This document shows, one piece after another, positions 13,701-24,700 of a stretch of 64,000 nt of DNA. This stretch comes from Brachionus koreanus (lineage: Eukaryota; Rotifera; Eurotatoria; Ploima; Brachionidae), in contig PJRA01000313.1 of the NCBI GenBank assembly GCA_016987375.1, forward strand, positions 3,260,361 through 3,324,360. The letters are read 5' to 3'. Under the pieces are notes generated by a model that saw only the letters and a program-made list of their open reading frames with translations, made no database searches and was not told the origin of the DNA. The translations under genes were made by a program, and so were the position numbers. Each line of letters opens with the position of its first letter. Position 1 is the stretch's first letter.

Positions 13701-15352
13701 TTTATTTTTAAACAGGAAATTGGAAAAATATTAAAATTTAGAGTCCATAAGGTTCTTAAAGAATAAAGCTCAACAAGATTTTTGTCCAAATCACCTAAAT
13801 TTTTTAAAATTTTCCATAATTTTCTAAAATTTAAAAATTGCTTTGATTTATTTGTAAAAAAATAAGAGTTTTTAAAAATTCTTAGCAGACTCTAACTAGT
13901 GTTGAGTGATGTGAGTGATGACGATTGGCCGCCATAAATTGGTATAAGGAAGGAATTTTTTTTTTAAATATTAACTTTTTTCATTAAACTGACTTTTTTG
14001 GTCTATTGAATTATTATATTTTAAATCTATTAACTTTAATTTTTGTAGATGGTCATCAAAACGGCCAACACCAAGTTGTGGTGGTTCAATAGCCGTCACT
14101 GACGGTACATAACACCTACTTTTATCATATAAAAATAATCTGACTTTCTAGTGTTAAACTCTAGCATAATAAAAAAATTTAGTTTAAAAACATTCACCTC
14201 AGATGCAAAAGAAAGGCGTCTTTTTTCTCCACCTGATATTCCTTTCTTGTTATTGATGCCTCCAATCTTGGTATCTTTACATTTCTCTAAATTAAACTAA
14301 ATTTAAATTAGGAATAATCTAAAAATTTCTAATTTTTTAAACAAAAATTAATCGTACTTCTCTTATTATTTCATGAACTCGTTCAATTTTTTGTTCTTTT
14401 GAAAAATGTGGGCCCATTTTCAACATAGCCTTTATATGAAAAAAATAACAAAAAAATATTGAGCTATTATATTTTGCAGACCATAAATGTGAGATGTTCC
14501 TTAACGGTTAGAGTTGTGATAAACAGATCGTCTTGCTGAATGTAAGCAGACCGGTTAGACAATTCATCGCCATTTATTAATTTTCCATTTAGTTTTATCT
14601 TCCCGCTTATTATATAACGGGTTGAATTACGAAAGTTTAATGCATTCAAAAGCGTAGTTTTACCAGCTCCACTATTAATGAAAATTATATAAATTAAAAA
14701 TTAAATATAGAAATGTGTACCTGGCTCCCATGATGGCAATACATTCACCCGCTTTTGCTAGACCACTAACTTGAAAATAAAAACTAGTCTTAAAAGAAAA
14801 TATTTTGAAATAAAATCTACCATTTTCTAGAATTTTTCCATTTTTTCTCTTGTGCGTGCTTGATGTTGATATAGATGATACAGATTCAATTGATTGATTC
14901 TCTAATTTTAATACTGAATTGTAATTTGAGGAAATAATTGGCTTGTCGAGTTTTTTTTTTTTGAAAAAATTTATCCTATCAAGAAAAGAAGAGTTTTGAT
15001 CATCTTGAGAATCAACAAAAAATTTAAACATCGATTTTTTTTTTCGCGGGCACACAGTTACATTTTCCCAAGTTAGAATTAAACTCTTGTTTTTGGCAAG
15101 TTTTTTTCTGACCTCTCTTGTGTTTTCCTTAAAAATTGGCATCTTGTCTTTAGAATTGTTTTTGTCTGTTGAAATTTTAAAATCGTTCGTCTGAGCATCT
15201 TCCATCTTTATGTTCAAGACAGTTATATTTTGATCAGTTTGAATGGCTGCTTTTAAATTTTCAACACTCAAATGTAGTTCAGATTCGTTAATCAAGTAGT
15301 TATTTGAGAGCTCATAGATGAACTGATCATCGTTGGAATCTTTGAACGACAT
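10747..15352 (-). CDS. ABCG-family (White-type) half-transporter
   Basis: ATP-driven membrane exporter that must dimerise. Fifteen exons, in phase, 759 aa: 15352-14821, 14769-14721, 14671-14482, 14429-14358, 14296-14198, 12555-12504, 12446-12332, 12278-12207, 12154-12055, 12028-11871, 11807-11702, 11651-11520, 11460-11368, 11309-10896, 10842-10747. ABCG order is clear: nucleotide-binding domain first, then six membrane helices. Walker A is GASGAGKTT, the signature ISGGEKRRLSF, Walker B ILFCDEPTSGLD, the switch histidine TIHQPAS, and CPLKYNPADFYIDIL closes the domain. About 177 residues before the domain are polar and unusual. The substrate cannot be told from sequence. Intron 5 (12556-14197) holds an N gap and two transposon fragments. 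Exon 5 uses the acceptor giving FNLEKCKDTKIGG because a closer AG would delete conserved residues. Confidence 0.95.
13330..13427. mobile_element. TTAA piggyBac-type MITE, copy 2, left end into gap
   Basis: Starts TTAACACTCAAAAACCGGAGG, then continues with the block also present at 47657 (ggtctt..gaacccctttt). It runs directly into the N gap at 13428, so the right end is not visible. It lies in ABCG intron 5. The assembly probably broke on this repeat. Confidence 0.7.
13428..13669. other. Assembly gap (242 N) in ABCG intron 5
   Basis: Run of N. The left flank is a MITE of the TTAACACTC family. A full copy of that family is 232-238 bp, so roughly 140 bp of the missing sequence may be the rest of the element. 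Confidence 0.9.
13897..14106. mobile_element. CGGCC-rich dispersed repeat, copy 1
   Basis: Two GC-richer blocks about 100 bp apart in ABCG intron 5. The left one contains GATGACGATTGGCCGCCAT and the right one CATCAAAACGGCCAACACCA followed by GCCGTCACTGACGG. The right block recurs almost unchanged at 62161-62216. The blocks look like degenerate inverted termini of a non-autonomous DNA element. The boundaries are approximate and no target duplication was found. Confidence 0.5.
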
Positions 15353-16397
15353 CCCACTATTTTAAAAATCTAATAAAAATAAATTTAATAATGAAAATTT
15401 TACCAGGTTTTCAAAAAAAAATTTTTCAAAAATAAAATGATGTTAATTAAATAAAAATTAAAAAAAAAATTTCTACTGAAAAGCCAGGTTAGTCCAAGGT
15501 AATATAGATAGATTAATCAAATAAAATTATGCAATCAAATTAAAATTTTAAATCAAAATAATCTAGAAGAAATTTCAAGATTTTTAAATAAAGTGAAAAG
15601 TCTAATCAAACAAAGCCTTAAATTGAGCTAACTCTTAGTAAGTAAAAATTTTAAAACGCACACTTAAAAAATTTAAATTTAAAATTTTAAACCAACTTTT
15701 ATTAGTAAATAATTAAATAAAAATATAAACTTTTATCCAAAATTAGCTGTTGCGTCATTAAAAAATTATCAATGTTTGAAAAAGTTATTAATGTGAAAAA
15801 TGGTTTTGAAATATAGTCATTCTTAGAATATAAATGTGCAATTTTTAATTGAACGTGACATTATGGCCGTCTTTTGATCGTCTTGTTTGGTCTATGACAC
15901 GATTTAATTATTAAATTTCAGAAAATATAGATGACACTTAAAAGTATTTATTTAGTTGAAAGCGATATGAACGAGCGCCATCAACGAGCTAGTTTTGAAA
16001 TAATAGAACATTTTATTTTTGGTCCAAAAATATAAGAGATTAAGCATAATCTAAAGTATTACTATTCTTAATAATTGTTAAAATTAGACTAAATTTTTGA
16101 TTGTAGAGACCTGCATCAAATTTTAAAAATATATTTAGAAAAGTTTATGAAATTGATAAATATTTACTTGAGATAAATATCAAGAAAACCTTATACAGAT
16201 TTAATTTGTCAGGCCTAATTAATTTAAGATTTAAATTTTAAATTAAAATTTTAGAATTCATAAGCGAATGAGCGCTTTTGCTTTTTATTCACTTAATGTT
16301 ATTTTATTCAACTGATCTGCTCTGTTTCATCAGTTGATATATGGTCGAAAGATCGCTATATTCTTAAATTGTGTTTTTTTCAATGTAAAATGTTTGT

Positions 16398-16494
16398 CCT
16401 ATCAAGATTAAATTCTAAAAAAAATTATAAGCAAAAAAGAAACTTGATCTTAAATTAAAAGGATTAGTTTAGGACTTAATTTAATCTTGATAGG
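16398..16494. repeat. Short inverted repeat
   Basis: The arms CCTATCAAGATTAAATT (16398-16414) and AATTTAATCTTGATAGG (16478-16494) are perfect 17-bp inverted copies separated by 63 bp. It may be a tiny MITE or a chance hairpin; there is no coding content. Confidence 0.7.
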
Positions 16495-18270
16495 TTTTAA
16501 ACGTGTTTTGTTTTAATAAATAAAAATTTTTTAGTTTAAAATGTGAATCAGTATATTTCAGAAATTAGCTGTCATCTTAATTTTGAGATGTAAAAAATTA
16601 AGTCAAAATTGGCATTTTATTAATAAAAGAAGGAATTTAAAAAAAATTAAATAAATTGATGAAATTTAAAGAAAATTTTTAATTTATACATTAGGTAAAT
16701 ATTTATTTTTTATTTTTTTATTATATTTTTATAAAAGAGATCTCTTTTATTTTTCATACATTTGGAAAATAAAAATTTAAAAATTCATCTGAATCAATAC
16801 AGTTTCGTATTATTTAACATAAAATTTAATATTTTGATTCTAACTTTTTTTATATTCAAAAAAAAATTAAATAAATTAAATTATGTAACTTCACACTTAA
16901 AAAATCAAAAATTTAATAAAATAAATTTAAAAAAAATTTCAAACAGTCCTAGAAGCTAATAATATTTGACCGTTTTGATACGACAGCTTATTACCGCTAC
17001 GGACAATTGCCCGAAACATTTGATAAAATATAAAATTCAAACATATTAACCCATTGAGGTTGACAATGTTTCAAATTCAGAAAACGAAAATTTGCAAAAA
17101 AATAAAAAGGATTGTCGAGTGAAGCTATGTCAACAAAACTACAAAACGTTGAAAACAAAAATCAAGTTTAAGTTTTACTTCCTAGTATCGGAATGATATA
17201 AAGCATTTAATAATATATTTAAAGTTAAAAATATATTTATTCAAAAATTTTTATTTTTCACCGATTTACAAAAAAAATTGACAAAAACTATAAAATTCTT
17301 GAACTTTGACGATGCAATCTAATTCATCCTTTATGGACTAAAATATTATGAAATTATTTTACTAAATTATAATTATACTTAATAGAATTTCAGTAAATCA
17401 CTAAAAATAGTCGCAATTTTGAAAAAAAAATTTTAAAAATAATTTAATTAGGATTTTGATCGGTGTTTTCAATTTAAAATTATAAATAAAAATATCTTAA
17501 ATTTTTTTGGATTTAACTTATCATATAGCGAAGTATCAGACATTCTAGATTTTTATTTTTTGAAATTTAAAATCAGATAACTTAAAATTTTAAATTGCAA
17601 TTTAAATTTACAACTCAATTTATATTTAGGAACTTTTTCATAAATTTTTAAAAAGTTAAATAAATATTTTACTTTGAATGAATTTGTTTGAATATGAAAA
17701 AGGCTAACTCAAAAAAAAATATTATTCTTTAATAATTTATTAATTATTATCAAACTTTTTAAGGCTTAAAAAAAGCTTAAGAAATTAAATTTACGTAAAT
17801 TTTTTTTTTAATTCAAGAACCTGATTTCTTTTTGGCTTAGGAGGCAAATCATTTTCGAATAAAATAAAGCAGGTAAAATAATCTTGATTCATTTACAACT
17901 ATCCAAATAGTATGAGTAATTATTGCATCAAAGTTAATGGTCTATTTTGTGACTGTATTTATGTTGAATATAAAATTTTTTATTTATCAATCATCAGGTT
18001 ATTCAAACAATATCCTTAAAAACTTGATTCATATTTTTGCAAAGAATATTTTAATTTAATTGAGCATTGATATTATCCATTGAGTGCTTAAAATTTACAA
18101 TAAAGATCAAACCAACCAAACGGCCAAGTGCCTTCATTAAAAAATAATTAAGAAATAAGTAGTACAAGCATTTTAAGCGCTAGTTGACACATTTAAACTG
18201 TCCACAATTTATCAAACTTAATATAAAAATGATCGTTTATTTTTATTAAGGTATTGTACCACTGAAAAAT

Positions 18271-18601
18271 GGCAATGTGAAATTTCATACAAAATTTTCA
18301 ATACAAAAATTAAAAAATTCTATAACTTTTGTTATAAAGGCCAGAATTTGTTCTGCTGTTGAAAAAAAGTGAAACAACTGTTGTTTCACCTACTGGGGAA
18401 GTCTGCTAAATCTCTGCAAATTGATTCCGATTTATTTTCAATATTATTATATTGAGTGAAATTTTGCAGACTTTCCCAGTAGGTGAAACAACAGTTGTTT
18501 CACTTTTTTTCAATAGCAGAACAAATTCTGGCCTTTATAACAAAAGTTATAGAATTTTTTAATTTTTGTATTGAAAATTTTGTATGAAATTTCACATTGC
18601 C
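18271..18601. mobile_element. Foldback MITE, copy 1
   Basis: A 331-bp near-perfect long palindrome. The arms, each about 140 bp, start GGCAATGTGAAATTTC and end with its complement; the loop between the GTCTGC/GCAGAC blocks is short. The nearly identical 9-bp flanks CTGAAAAAT (18262-18270) and TTGAAAAAT (18602-18610) look like a target-site duplication with one change, a length seen with Mutator-like elements (8 bp, as in hAT, is also possible). There is no open frame. A diverged relative lies at 43079-43529. Confidence 0.85.
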
Positions 18602-19172
18602 TTGAAAAATTAAATTTAATTATTTGAACAATAAAATTCAATTAAATTAAGTTAATTTAATTGAAAAATTAAATTAATCTTTTTTTATTAAAATTTATTC
18701 TTATTGCTTTGAAATTATTTGAATTTTATTTTCATAAGATAATAAAATCATTTTTTTTTCAAATAAAACTTTTTGTGCATTTGCAAAATTTATAAGAAAA
18801 ATAAAATAGACGAAGAATAAATTAAAATAATTATTGACAATCAAAACAAAGAACAGAATAAAATAAAATTTCGTTTTTAAAATAAAAAATTACCTTTAAT
18901 TTTTTTACTATGAAACTGATTTTTTTCATAACTAATACTAAAATTTGAATGACACAGGTTTAAATACCATTAAATAGACAAAATTAATTATTCAAGGCAA
19001 CTAAAAAAAAATTTAGACTTTTAAAATTAGCATAAATTACGTATAATTTTTAGAAAGCACAAAATATTTAGATTCAAGAACATAAATTTATCATTATTGT
19101 TTTATTTTTTTTAAATTTATTTATTTATTGAAACATATGAACGAGATTCAGATTGTTTATCAATAAAAATAA

Positions 19173-20552
19173 ATGTCTACCTCCAGCGAAGTCCTTAGTC
19201 TGAAATATAACCAAAATTTTGGTAAGAAATGCTTAAATTTTTAGAATGATTAGAGAGTTGAATTTTTCATCAAAAGGTTGTTTTATATGTGGTATGAATG
19301 ATGGAATTAGAATTTTCAATACCGAGCCATTAGTCGAAAAACTTTACTTGAGTAACTATTTTGTTAGTAATTTTTTTCAGTGTTGATATACTTTCATAGA
19401 TAAAGATACTGATAAAGTTGGAAGTGTGGCCATTGCTGAAATGTTAGATCGTACAAATTTGATTGCTATTGTTTCAGGAGGAAATTATCCAATAATTGCA
19501 CCTAATAGCGGTTTGTTTCAAAAATAACATAAAATCAAAGTAATTAAATTAAATAATATAGTTTTAATATGGGATGATCACTTGAAAGAGTTTATTCTCG
19601 AGTTCACATTCAAATCAAAAGTATTTGCTGTAAAAATGTCGTCTAAAAAGTAAGTTTTTTAAACCAAGAAAAATAAAAAAATTATTTTTTTCCTTTAATT
19701 TTAGATTAATAGTTATTTTGCACAACAAAATTCATGTATTTTCTTTTCCGAATAACTGTCAAAAATTGTTTACTTTTAATACATGCGACAATCCAAAAGG
19801 TCTGTGTGAGTTGTCGACTTTGGATGAAGAAAGTCAATTGCTTTGTTTTCCAGCTGTTAAACCAGGCTTTATTCAAGTAGCTGATGTTGGCGCAGCTGAA
19901 GAAAGTGCATCAAGGTGTCCAAGAATATTTCAAGCTCATAAGCATGAAATTGGATGTATTGCCTTGGATCGGTCTTCGCATCGATTAGCTACTGCATCAG
20001 TTGAAGTAAAAAAAATTATTTTGAGTTTTATTTGAAATTTTTAGAAATTTATTTAAAGGGAACATTGATAAGGATATTTGAGATAAATCCAAAAAATGAA
20101 ATAAAACAGCTTATAGAACTTCGGCGTGGAATGGACTCAGCTCTTCTTTATTCGTAATTTTTTTATGACAAAAAAAATCTGATTTTTTAATAAATTTTTT
20201 AAATCATGTAAGAATTAATTTTAGTAGAGATGGAGGTTATCTATGTGCTAGTAGTAACAGAGGTACAATTCACATTTACAATCTTCAAGATCCACAATTT
20301 AATCGTCAACTAAGACTAGCTAATCTGGGTATTAATTCAAGCAATATATTTGATGCAAGGTATTCAATGTGCACTTTTCAAATACCTTGTGAATTGCCTT
20401 GTGTTTGTGCTTTTGGTGAAAATTGCAATTCAGTTATATGCATTTGTGTTAATGGATCCTATTACAAGTACATATTCACTAATGATGGCAAAACCTGCAA
20501 TCGCGATTCATATGAGAATTTTCTAGATCTTTGTCTGGGATCCGAGTTTTAG
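19173..20552 (+). CDS. WDR45: WIPI4-type phosphoinositide-binding WD-repeat protein
   Basis: Autophagy factor that binds PI3P on phagophore membranes and works with ATG2. Seven exons, in phase, 355 aa: 19173-19221, 19256-19351, 19400-19510, 19562-19649, 19705-20005, 20059-20153, 20225-20552. The predicted product is a seven-bladed propeller. The family motif is LRRGMD (the L/FRRG phosphoinositide site) near residue 241. Other matching stretches are DGIRIFNTEPLVEKL, FNTCDNPKGLCEL, QAHKHEIGCIALD, LCASSNRGTIHIY and the end GKTCNRDSYENFLDLC. The C-terminal match favours WDR45 over WDR45B. The AGAG acceptor choice in exon 2 was set by phase. Confidence 0.95.
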
Positions 20553-20807
20553 CTAGCATAAAAAAAGTGTAAATATGTTAAAAATGGATAATTTTTTTTT
20601 AAAGTTTTTTTTGTAAGTCTATCATTAATCAAATGTATATTATTTGGTTAATTTTATTTTAACATGACTAAACTGATTGCCAATAAAAGTTTAATGAAAA
20701 CTTCTTTTTTTTCTTATAAAAAAAAATCAGTAGCTTGGTTATATGAAAAAATAAATTGCCAAATATTTAAAATTTATATAAGATTAAGAAAAAAATTAGA
20801 AAACATA

Positions 20808-21319
20808 ATGTCTGATGTAGAAAAAGTAAGGAATTTTTTTTAATATTTGATATCGATTGATTTTTTTTTATTCTGAAAATTCTATTTGGCTTAATATATT
20901 TCTCATTAGTTTTTTTTAAGGCAGCACTATTATGCAGTGACGATGACGACGATAAAATATTTGATCTAAGCAAGAAAAGATCAGACCCTAAAATAAATCG
21001 CCTTCAGAATCAAGTAAGCGATGTAATTGATGGAATGAAAGTTAATATTGAAAAAGTGGTTGAACGTGGTCAAAATTTAGAAGCTTTAAATGAGCGCAGT
21101 GAGAATTTGAGTGTGAGTGGTGATTTGTTTAGTAAACGTGCTAGAAATATGCGCAAACACATGTGGTTGAGAACGTGTCGCGCTAGAATGTATCTTGGCA
21201 TTACTCTAGGTTCTATTTTGATTCTAATTATCTGTAAGCTTTAAATTTAAAAATCTTAAAAAATTTTTTTCATCATTTTTTTTTTAGTTTTTTTCTACAG
21301 AGCATTCAATGGCAAATGA
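20808..21319 (+). CDS. R-SNARE, VAMP4-like
   Basis: Vesicle SNARE for endosome/Golgi membrane fusion. Three exons: 20808-20825, 20921-21233, 21288-21319, in phase, 120 aa. There is an acidic N-terminus (SDDDDDKIFDL), then the R-SNARE motif from INRLQNQVSDVIDGM through VVERGQNLEALNERSENL, containing the zero-layer arginine of the ERG motif. MRKHMWLRTCRAR follows, then one C-terminal membrane anchor and the short tail YRAFNGK. The acidic leader and MWLR stretch resemble VAMP4. It begins 255 bp after WDR45 on the same strand, and an acceptor-like ATTAG ends 8 bp before its ATG. Confidence 0.9.
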
Positions 21320-23047
21320 TCTAAATTATTTTATTCATTCCAATTAAAATATTTAACTTAGTTTTCGCATCTCGTTTTAGTATAAAAACCTCCAAAGGGA
21401 ATTTTGAATAAAACTCTTTTGAAAAACTAGCTTTTTTATTAGATTTTAAAGATTACGATATTATTTTCGTACCTTAAATTAATTTAAGAATTAAAAAAAA
21501 ATAAAAATTTATAATCTTTAAATTAATGACTATTAGCTCACTGCTTTTTATTTATTTATTCACTTAAAATACAATGCAGAGGAAAAGTTTATCTTGGCAG
21601 CTCGGAAGGTCTCAATGCCTTCTTTTCAACCAGCTTGTTAAGAATATTTTCGTGTTTTTTTTTTTCTAATATAACTTATCAAAAATGGTTCAATACTTTT
21701 TATTCATAATTAAAAATTTTTTTAAATTTAAATTAGTTAATAGTGTTTAAATAATTAGTTAATATCTAACCAAGGTTATTTAAAAATAGCTACATGTGAA
21801 AATTTCAAATCAATTTCTATTTCTATTATAAAGATGAAAACAGGATTTACATTTCGATTCATAAGATGTCTTCTTTAAATTTTAATTCAGATAGTTCAAA
21901 AAAAAAATTAAATTCTTGTTCAGTAAGCTACTGATTCGGAAAATAAAAACAATTTAACCTTATTATAAATCTAGTTGTATGATATATTTGTATCATGTGA
22001 ATCTAAACCTCATTATATTTCATTCAATTGATTGACGGTCTTAGCGATTTAATCTTTGTCACTCACCTCCTTCATAGGGTCTATGATGATTGATTTTTTA
22101 AATGGATACTATTAATCTTACCAAAAATTCAATATGTGACATTTTCCCTGATGATGTTATTTATATGCTTGAGATTTGTTGTCCTACATCTCTTAGGTAG
22201 CTATGAAGTATACATATCTAGGTATTTTATTTTCCAATATTTTGACTTTATTGATGTCTGTCTTCGTCATACATATAGTTTCCATTTCATAAATTAGGAT
22301 AGATATTATGAACGTCTTATTAAGATGTCTTTTTAAGTAGGGGTTAGCATTTTTTGTTAGGACCTATAAGTTTTTAAGCTTAATGAGTGCTCTAAAAACC
22401 GCTATTTTCCTTTTCTCTTATCCGCTAAATGTTTTTTGTCAGTATTATTTTCATTGAACCATACTCCAAGTTATTCCATGCAGTTGACCTTTGGTATTTT
22501 CCCACTGTCAGGTATGAGCTCCTCTTGCCATAAGTCTTCCCTTCGCTGTTCGTGCTATTTGATTATTAAATATCATTTACATTGATATGCTTGGGTTAGA
22601 TGTTATCTCAAGTCTGTTTCCATTATTCGCTACTATTTGAAAACCCATTTCTGTCTGGCAATTTTGTTTGTCCCTTTATTTTACTCAAAAACTCAATTAT
22701 GAAAATTTTTATTTTTCATTTTTTTTCAAAGCTAGTGATCAAAACGCTACCTTATTTGACGGAGCGTTGAGCAAGTGTTCGTTCTACGGTCAGACTTGTT
22801 CAAAAGTTAAAAAAAAAGTCATTTTAATTACATTTTTTTTGAAATTTTAATTTAAAAAATAAATGTCAAATTGAATTTTATTCGATAAATTTAAGGAATT
22901 TTTTTTCACTATATTAAAGTTTTATCTTGTGGAAAACCCAAAAAAAAAGTCATTTCAAAGTCTTTGACTTTGACTTAATGACTATTGAACAACTTTGTCT
23001 ACGGTCTTGGAAAATTTAAAAATATAGAAATGTAAATATCTACATAG
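21320..23047. other. Intergenic with LINE remnant
   Basis: Between the VAMP4-like gene and the thioesterase. Apart from the degraded non-LTR retrotransposon at about 22050-22620, I see only AT-rich sequence. A GC-richer patch at 22740-22800 (ATCAAAACGCTACCTTATTTG and following) weakly resembles the CGGCC-rich repeats at 14052 and 62161. Confidence 0.5.
22050..22620 (-). mobile_element. Degraded non-LTR retrotransposon, reverse transcriptase part
   Basis: Read on the minus strand, with stops and shifts, the segment about 22320-22190 gives LNKTFIISILIYEMETICMT followed by KTDINKVKILENKIPR. This matches the thumb region of LINE reverse transcriptases, usually of the pattern KTLIRPVLLYGSETW..K..E..L..FE.K.LR. 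No intact frame remains. The extent is approximate. It may be the same class as the remnant at 44644-45100. Confidence 0.6.
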
Positions 23048-23677
23048 ATGATTGGCACAGTATTTAAAAAATACTTTTCGAGCAACTCAATTCCATTTTA
23101 TATGAAAGAATTTTTTGAAACTAGATCACAGACCAAATGTTTTGATCAAATCTTTAATTCAAAAGTAAAATCAAATTTTTTATTTCAAAAATTCTGCAGA
23201 TTTCAATTGTAGTGGAAAGTTATAAAGGCACCTGAAAATGAAGGATCATGTTTATTTGAAATTAAAGTTGACGAATCATTGGTTAACATCAATAAAACTA
23301 TCCACGGTGGTGCTCTTGCAACTTTACTTGATTTGACTACCACGGCTGCTTTGTATAACACTCCATTGCGTAGACCTGGACTCAGTGTTGATATGAATAT
23401 ATCGTATGAGCAAATTTAATTTAACTTTTGAAAATTTTAGAATTATATTCAAAAATAAGTTTTTTCCAAAACTTCAATTGACTGATGTTTTTTTGTCTTT
23501 AGCTATTTGAAGCCAGCAAAGTTGAATGAAGAGTTGTTGATTGATGCCCAAGTGGTTAAATATGGTTCGAAAATTGCATTTTTAGAAGCTAGATTTTACT
23601 TGAAAAAAAACAATTTGATTGAATTAAAAAAGGAATTGCTAATAGCAAAAGGTTCACATACAAAATTTATTGTTTAA
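23048..23677 (+). CDS. Hotdog-fold acyl-CoA thioesterase (ACOT13/THEM2-like)
   Basis: Hydrolyses fatty acyl-CoA thioesters, probably in mitochondria or cytosol. Three exons: 23048-23164, 23213-23403, 23503-23677, in phase, 160 aa, close to the family's usual 140. The core motif is NKTIHGGALATLLDLTTTAA, which carries the HGG signature and the catalytic aspartate. RRPGLSVDMNISYLKPAKL follows, then the strand-rich end KGSHTKF. An ATTTTAG-type acceptor just inside exon 2 (TTGTAG at 23212) was preferred over an earlier AG because it keeps the frame. The stop is 82 bp from the CACYBP stop on the other strand. Confidence 0.92.
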
Positions 23678-23759
23678 AAAAAATAATAATGGGACTAGAA
23701 TTTTATTTTGATCATTATTAAATAAAATAATTTTTTTAAATTAAAATAAATTTTTTTTG

Positions 23760-24503
23760 TTATACTTCCATGTCTGTTCCTTTCATTTGTTTTTCTCTAC
23801 TCTCTGTAAAAGCCTTAGAAATAGTTCTCTTCATTTCATCATCACCTTCTTCGTACATTTTTTTCATTAAACTCATTAAACCTTCTTGTGGATCTGCATT
23901 CTCGTCGAATTTAGGAGTTGGCTTTTCTTTAAGCTTCATTTCCTTTTCAGTCAAATAGCTCCAGTTCTCTCCTGTTTTTTTCTTCTTCAAAAAAACTGTT
24001 ACCATGTCGGACTTTAACTTAGCATATGAACTAGTCAAATCAATCGGATTTAGCAAGTTAGCAATTTTCAAATTATAATTGAAATTTTTCAAATTTTTAA
24101 TTGTAATTTCGAATGAACGCTCATCAAATTGTGTTTCCAAATCACTATCTTTTATGGTATTCAAGTCTTTTAGACATGTGATATAAATTTTTACAAACTT
24201 ATCTGATTGATCCCAACCGTAAGTATCGCTAAAAATTAATTATGAAAATATATTAATTTTAATAAGCTAACCTGAAGCTTACATTTTTTTTGTATATACG
24301 CCAGAAACTTGATTATTATTTGAACCAAGTTTAGATTGACGTTCGGCTTCGCTTTTTTGCAATCTAGTCAATTCTTGCTGCAATTTTTCGGTTTGAGTGC
24401 TGATAAGTTGCTTTACATTTGGTCTTGTTGCTTGACTAGACAGACTCATATACTCTCCTATATCGGCTTGAAGTTCTTTGATTTTTAATTCTACTGAAGA
24501 CAT
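23760..24503 (-). CDS. CACYBP: Calcyclin-binding protein / Siah-interacting protein
   Basis: Adaptor linking Siah1 and Skp1 for ubiquitination, with reported ERK phosphatase and S100-binding roles in other animals. Two exons: 24503-24283 and 24228-23760, in phase, 229 aa, practically the length of vertebrate CACYBP. The N-terminus is a helical hairpin (ELKIKELQADIGEYMSL). The CS domain opens with YGWDQSDKFVKIYITC, and the SGS tail reads DPQEGLMSLMKKMYEEGDDE followed by MKRTISKAFTESREKQ. Everything expected is present. It is divergent from ERI1, the two ATGs being separated by 197 bp. Confidence 0.97.
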
Positions 24504-24700
24504 TTTTTTTCTAAATTTTTCAAATCAAAATTAATAGTAAAAAATCATATAAATAGTAGAATGATTTCTAGATTTTTCGAGACAATTTTGAAAATTTAAA
24601 ACCTCTTTTTTGCACAACTAAGTGTAAAAAATTATTATGAAATTAGCATCAAAATAAAACTTTTATTTATGTTTAAATTTAAAAAAAAAAATTAGGAAAA
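24504..24700. promoter_or_regulatory. Candidate bidirectional promoter, CACYBP/ERI1
   Basis: The 197 bp separating the start codons of two divergent genes must hold both transcription starts. The sequence is AT-rich with no motif I can name. An ATTAG acceptor-like site ends at 24695, six bases before the ERI1 ATG. Confidence 0.5.

Larger units (their letters stand above)
15353..19172. other. Gene-free interval, about 3.8 kb
   Basis: Lies between the divergent starts of ABCG (-) and WDR45 (+). It contains a short hairpin (16398-16494) and the foldback element at 18271-18601. Near 16950-17030 the plus strand reads FDRFDTTAYYRYGQLPETF before a stop. This could be a dead coding fragment, but I could not attach it to any gene or family. 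Confidence 0.55.

Noticed and set aside
13391..13789. Open frame across the first N run
   Set aside because: Most of it is translated N; the flanks are MITE and AT-rich intron.
16762..17180. Plus-strand frames reading FDRFDTTAYYRYGQLPETF and PIEVDNVSNSENENLQ
   Set aside because: Look coding-like, but they are separated by stops, no splice chain could be built, and no family was recognised. Possibly a dead gene fragment.
18361..18500. Hairpin considered as a microRNA precursor
   Set aside because: Arms of about 140 bp, flanking duplication and a second genomic copy fit a foldback transposon better than a miRNA gene.
22668..22850. 60-aa plus-strand open frame
   Set aside because: The middle is a GC-richer patch that resembles a repeat; the rest is low-complexity Lys/Phe.
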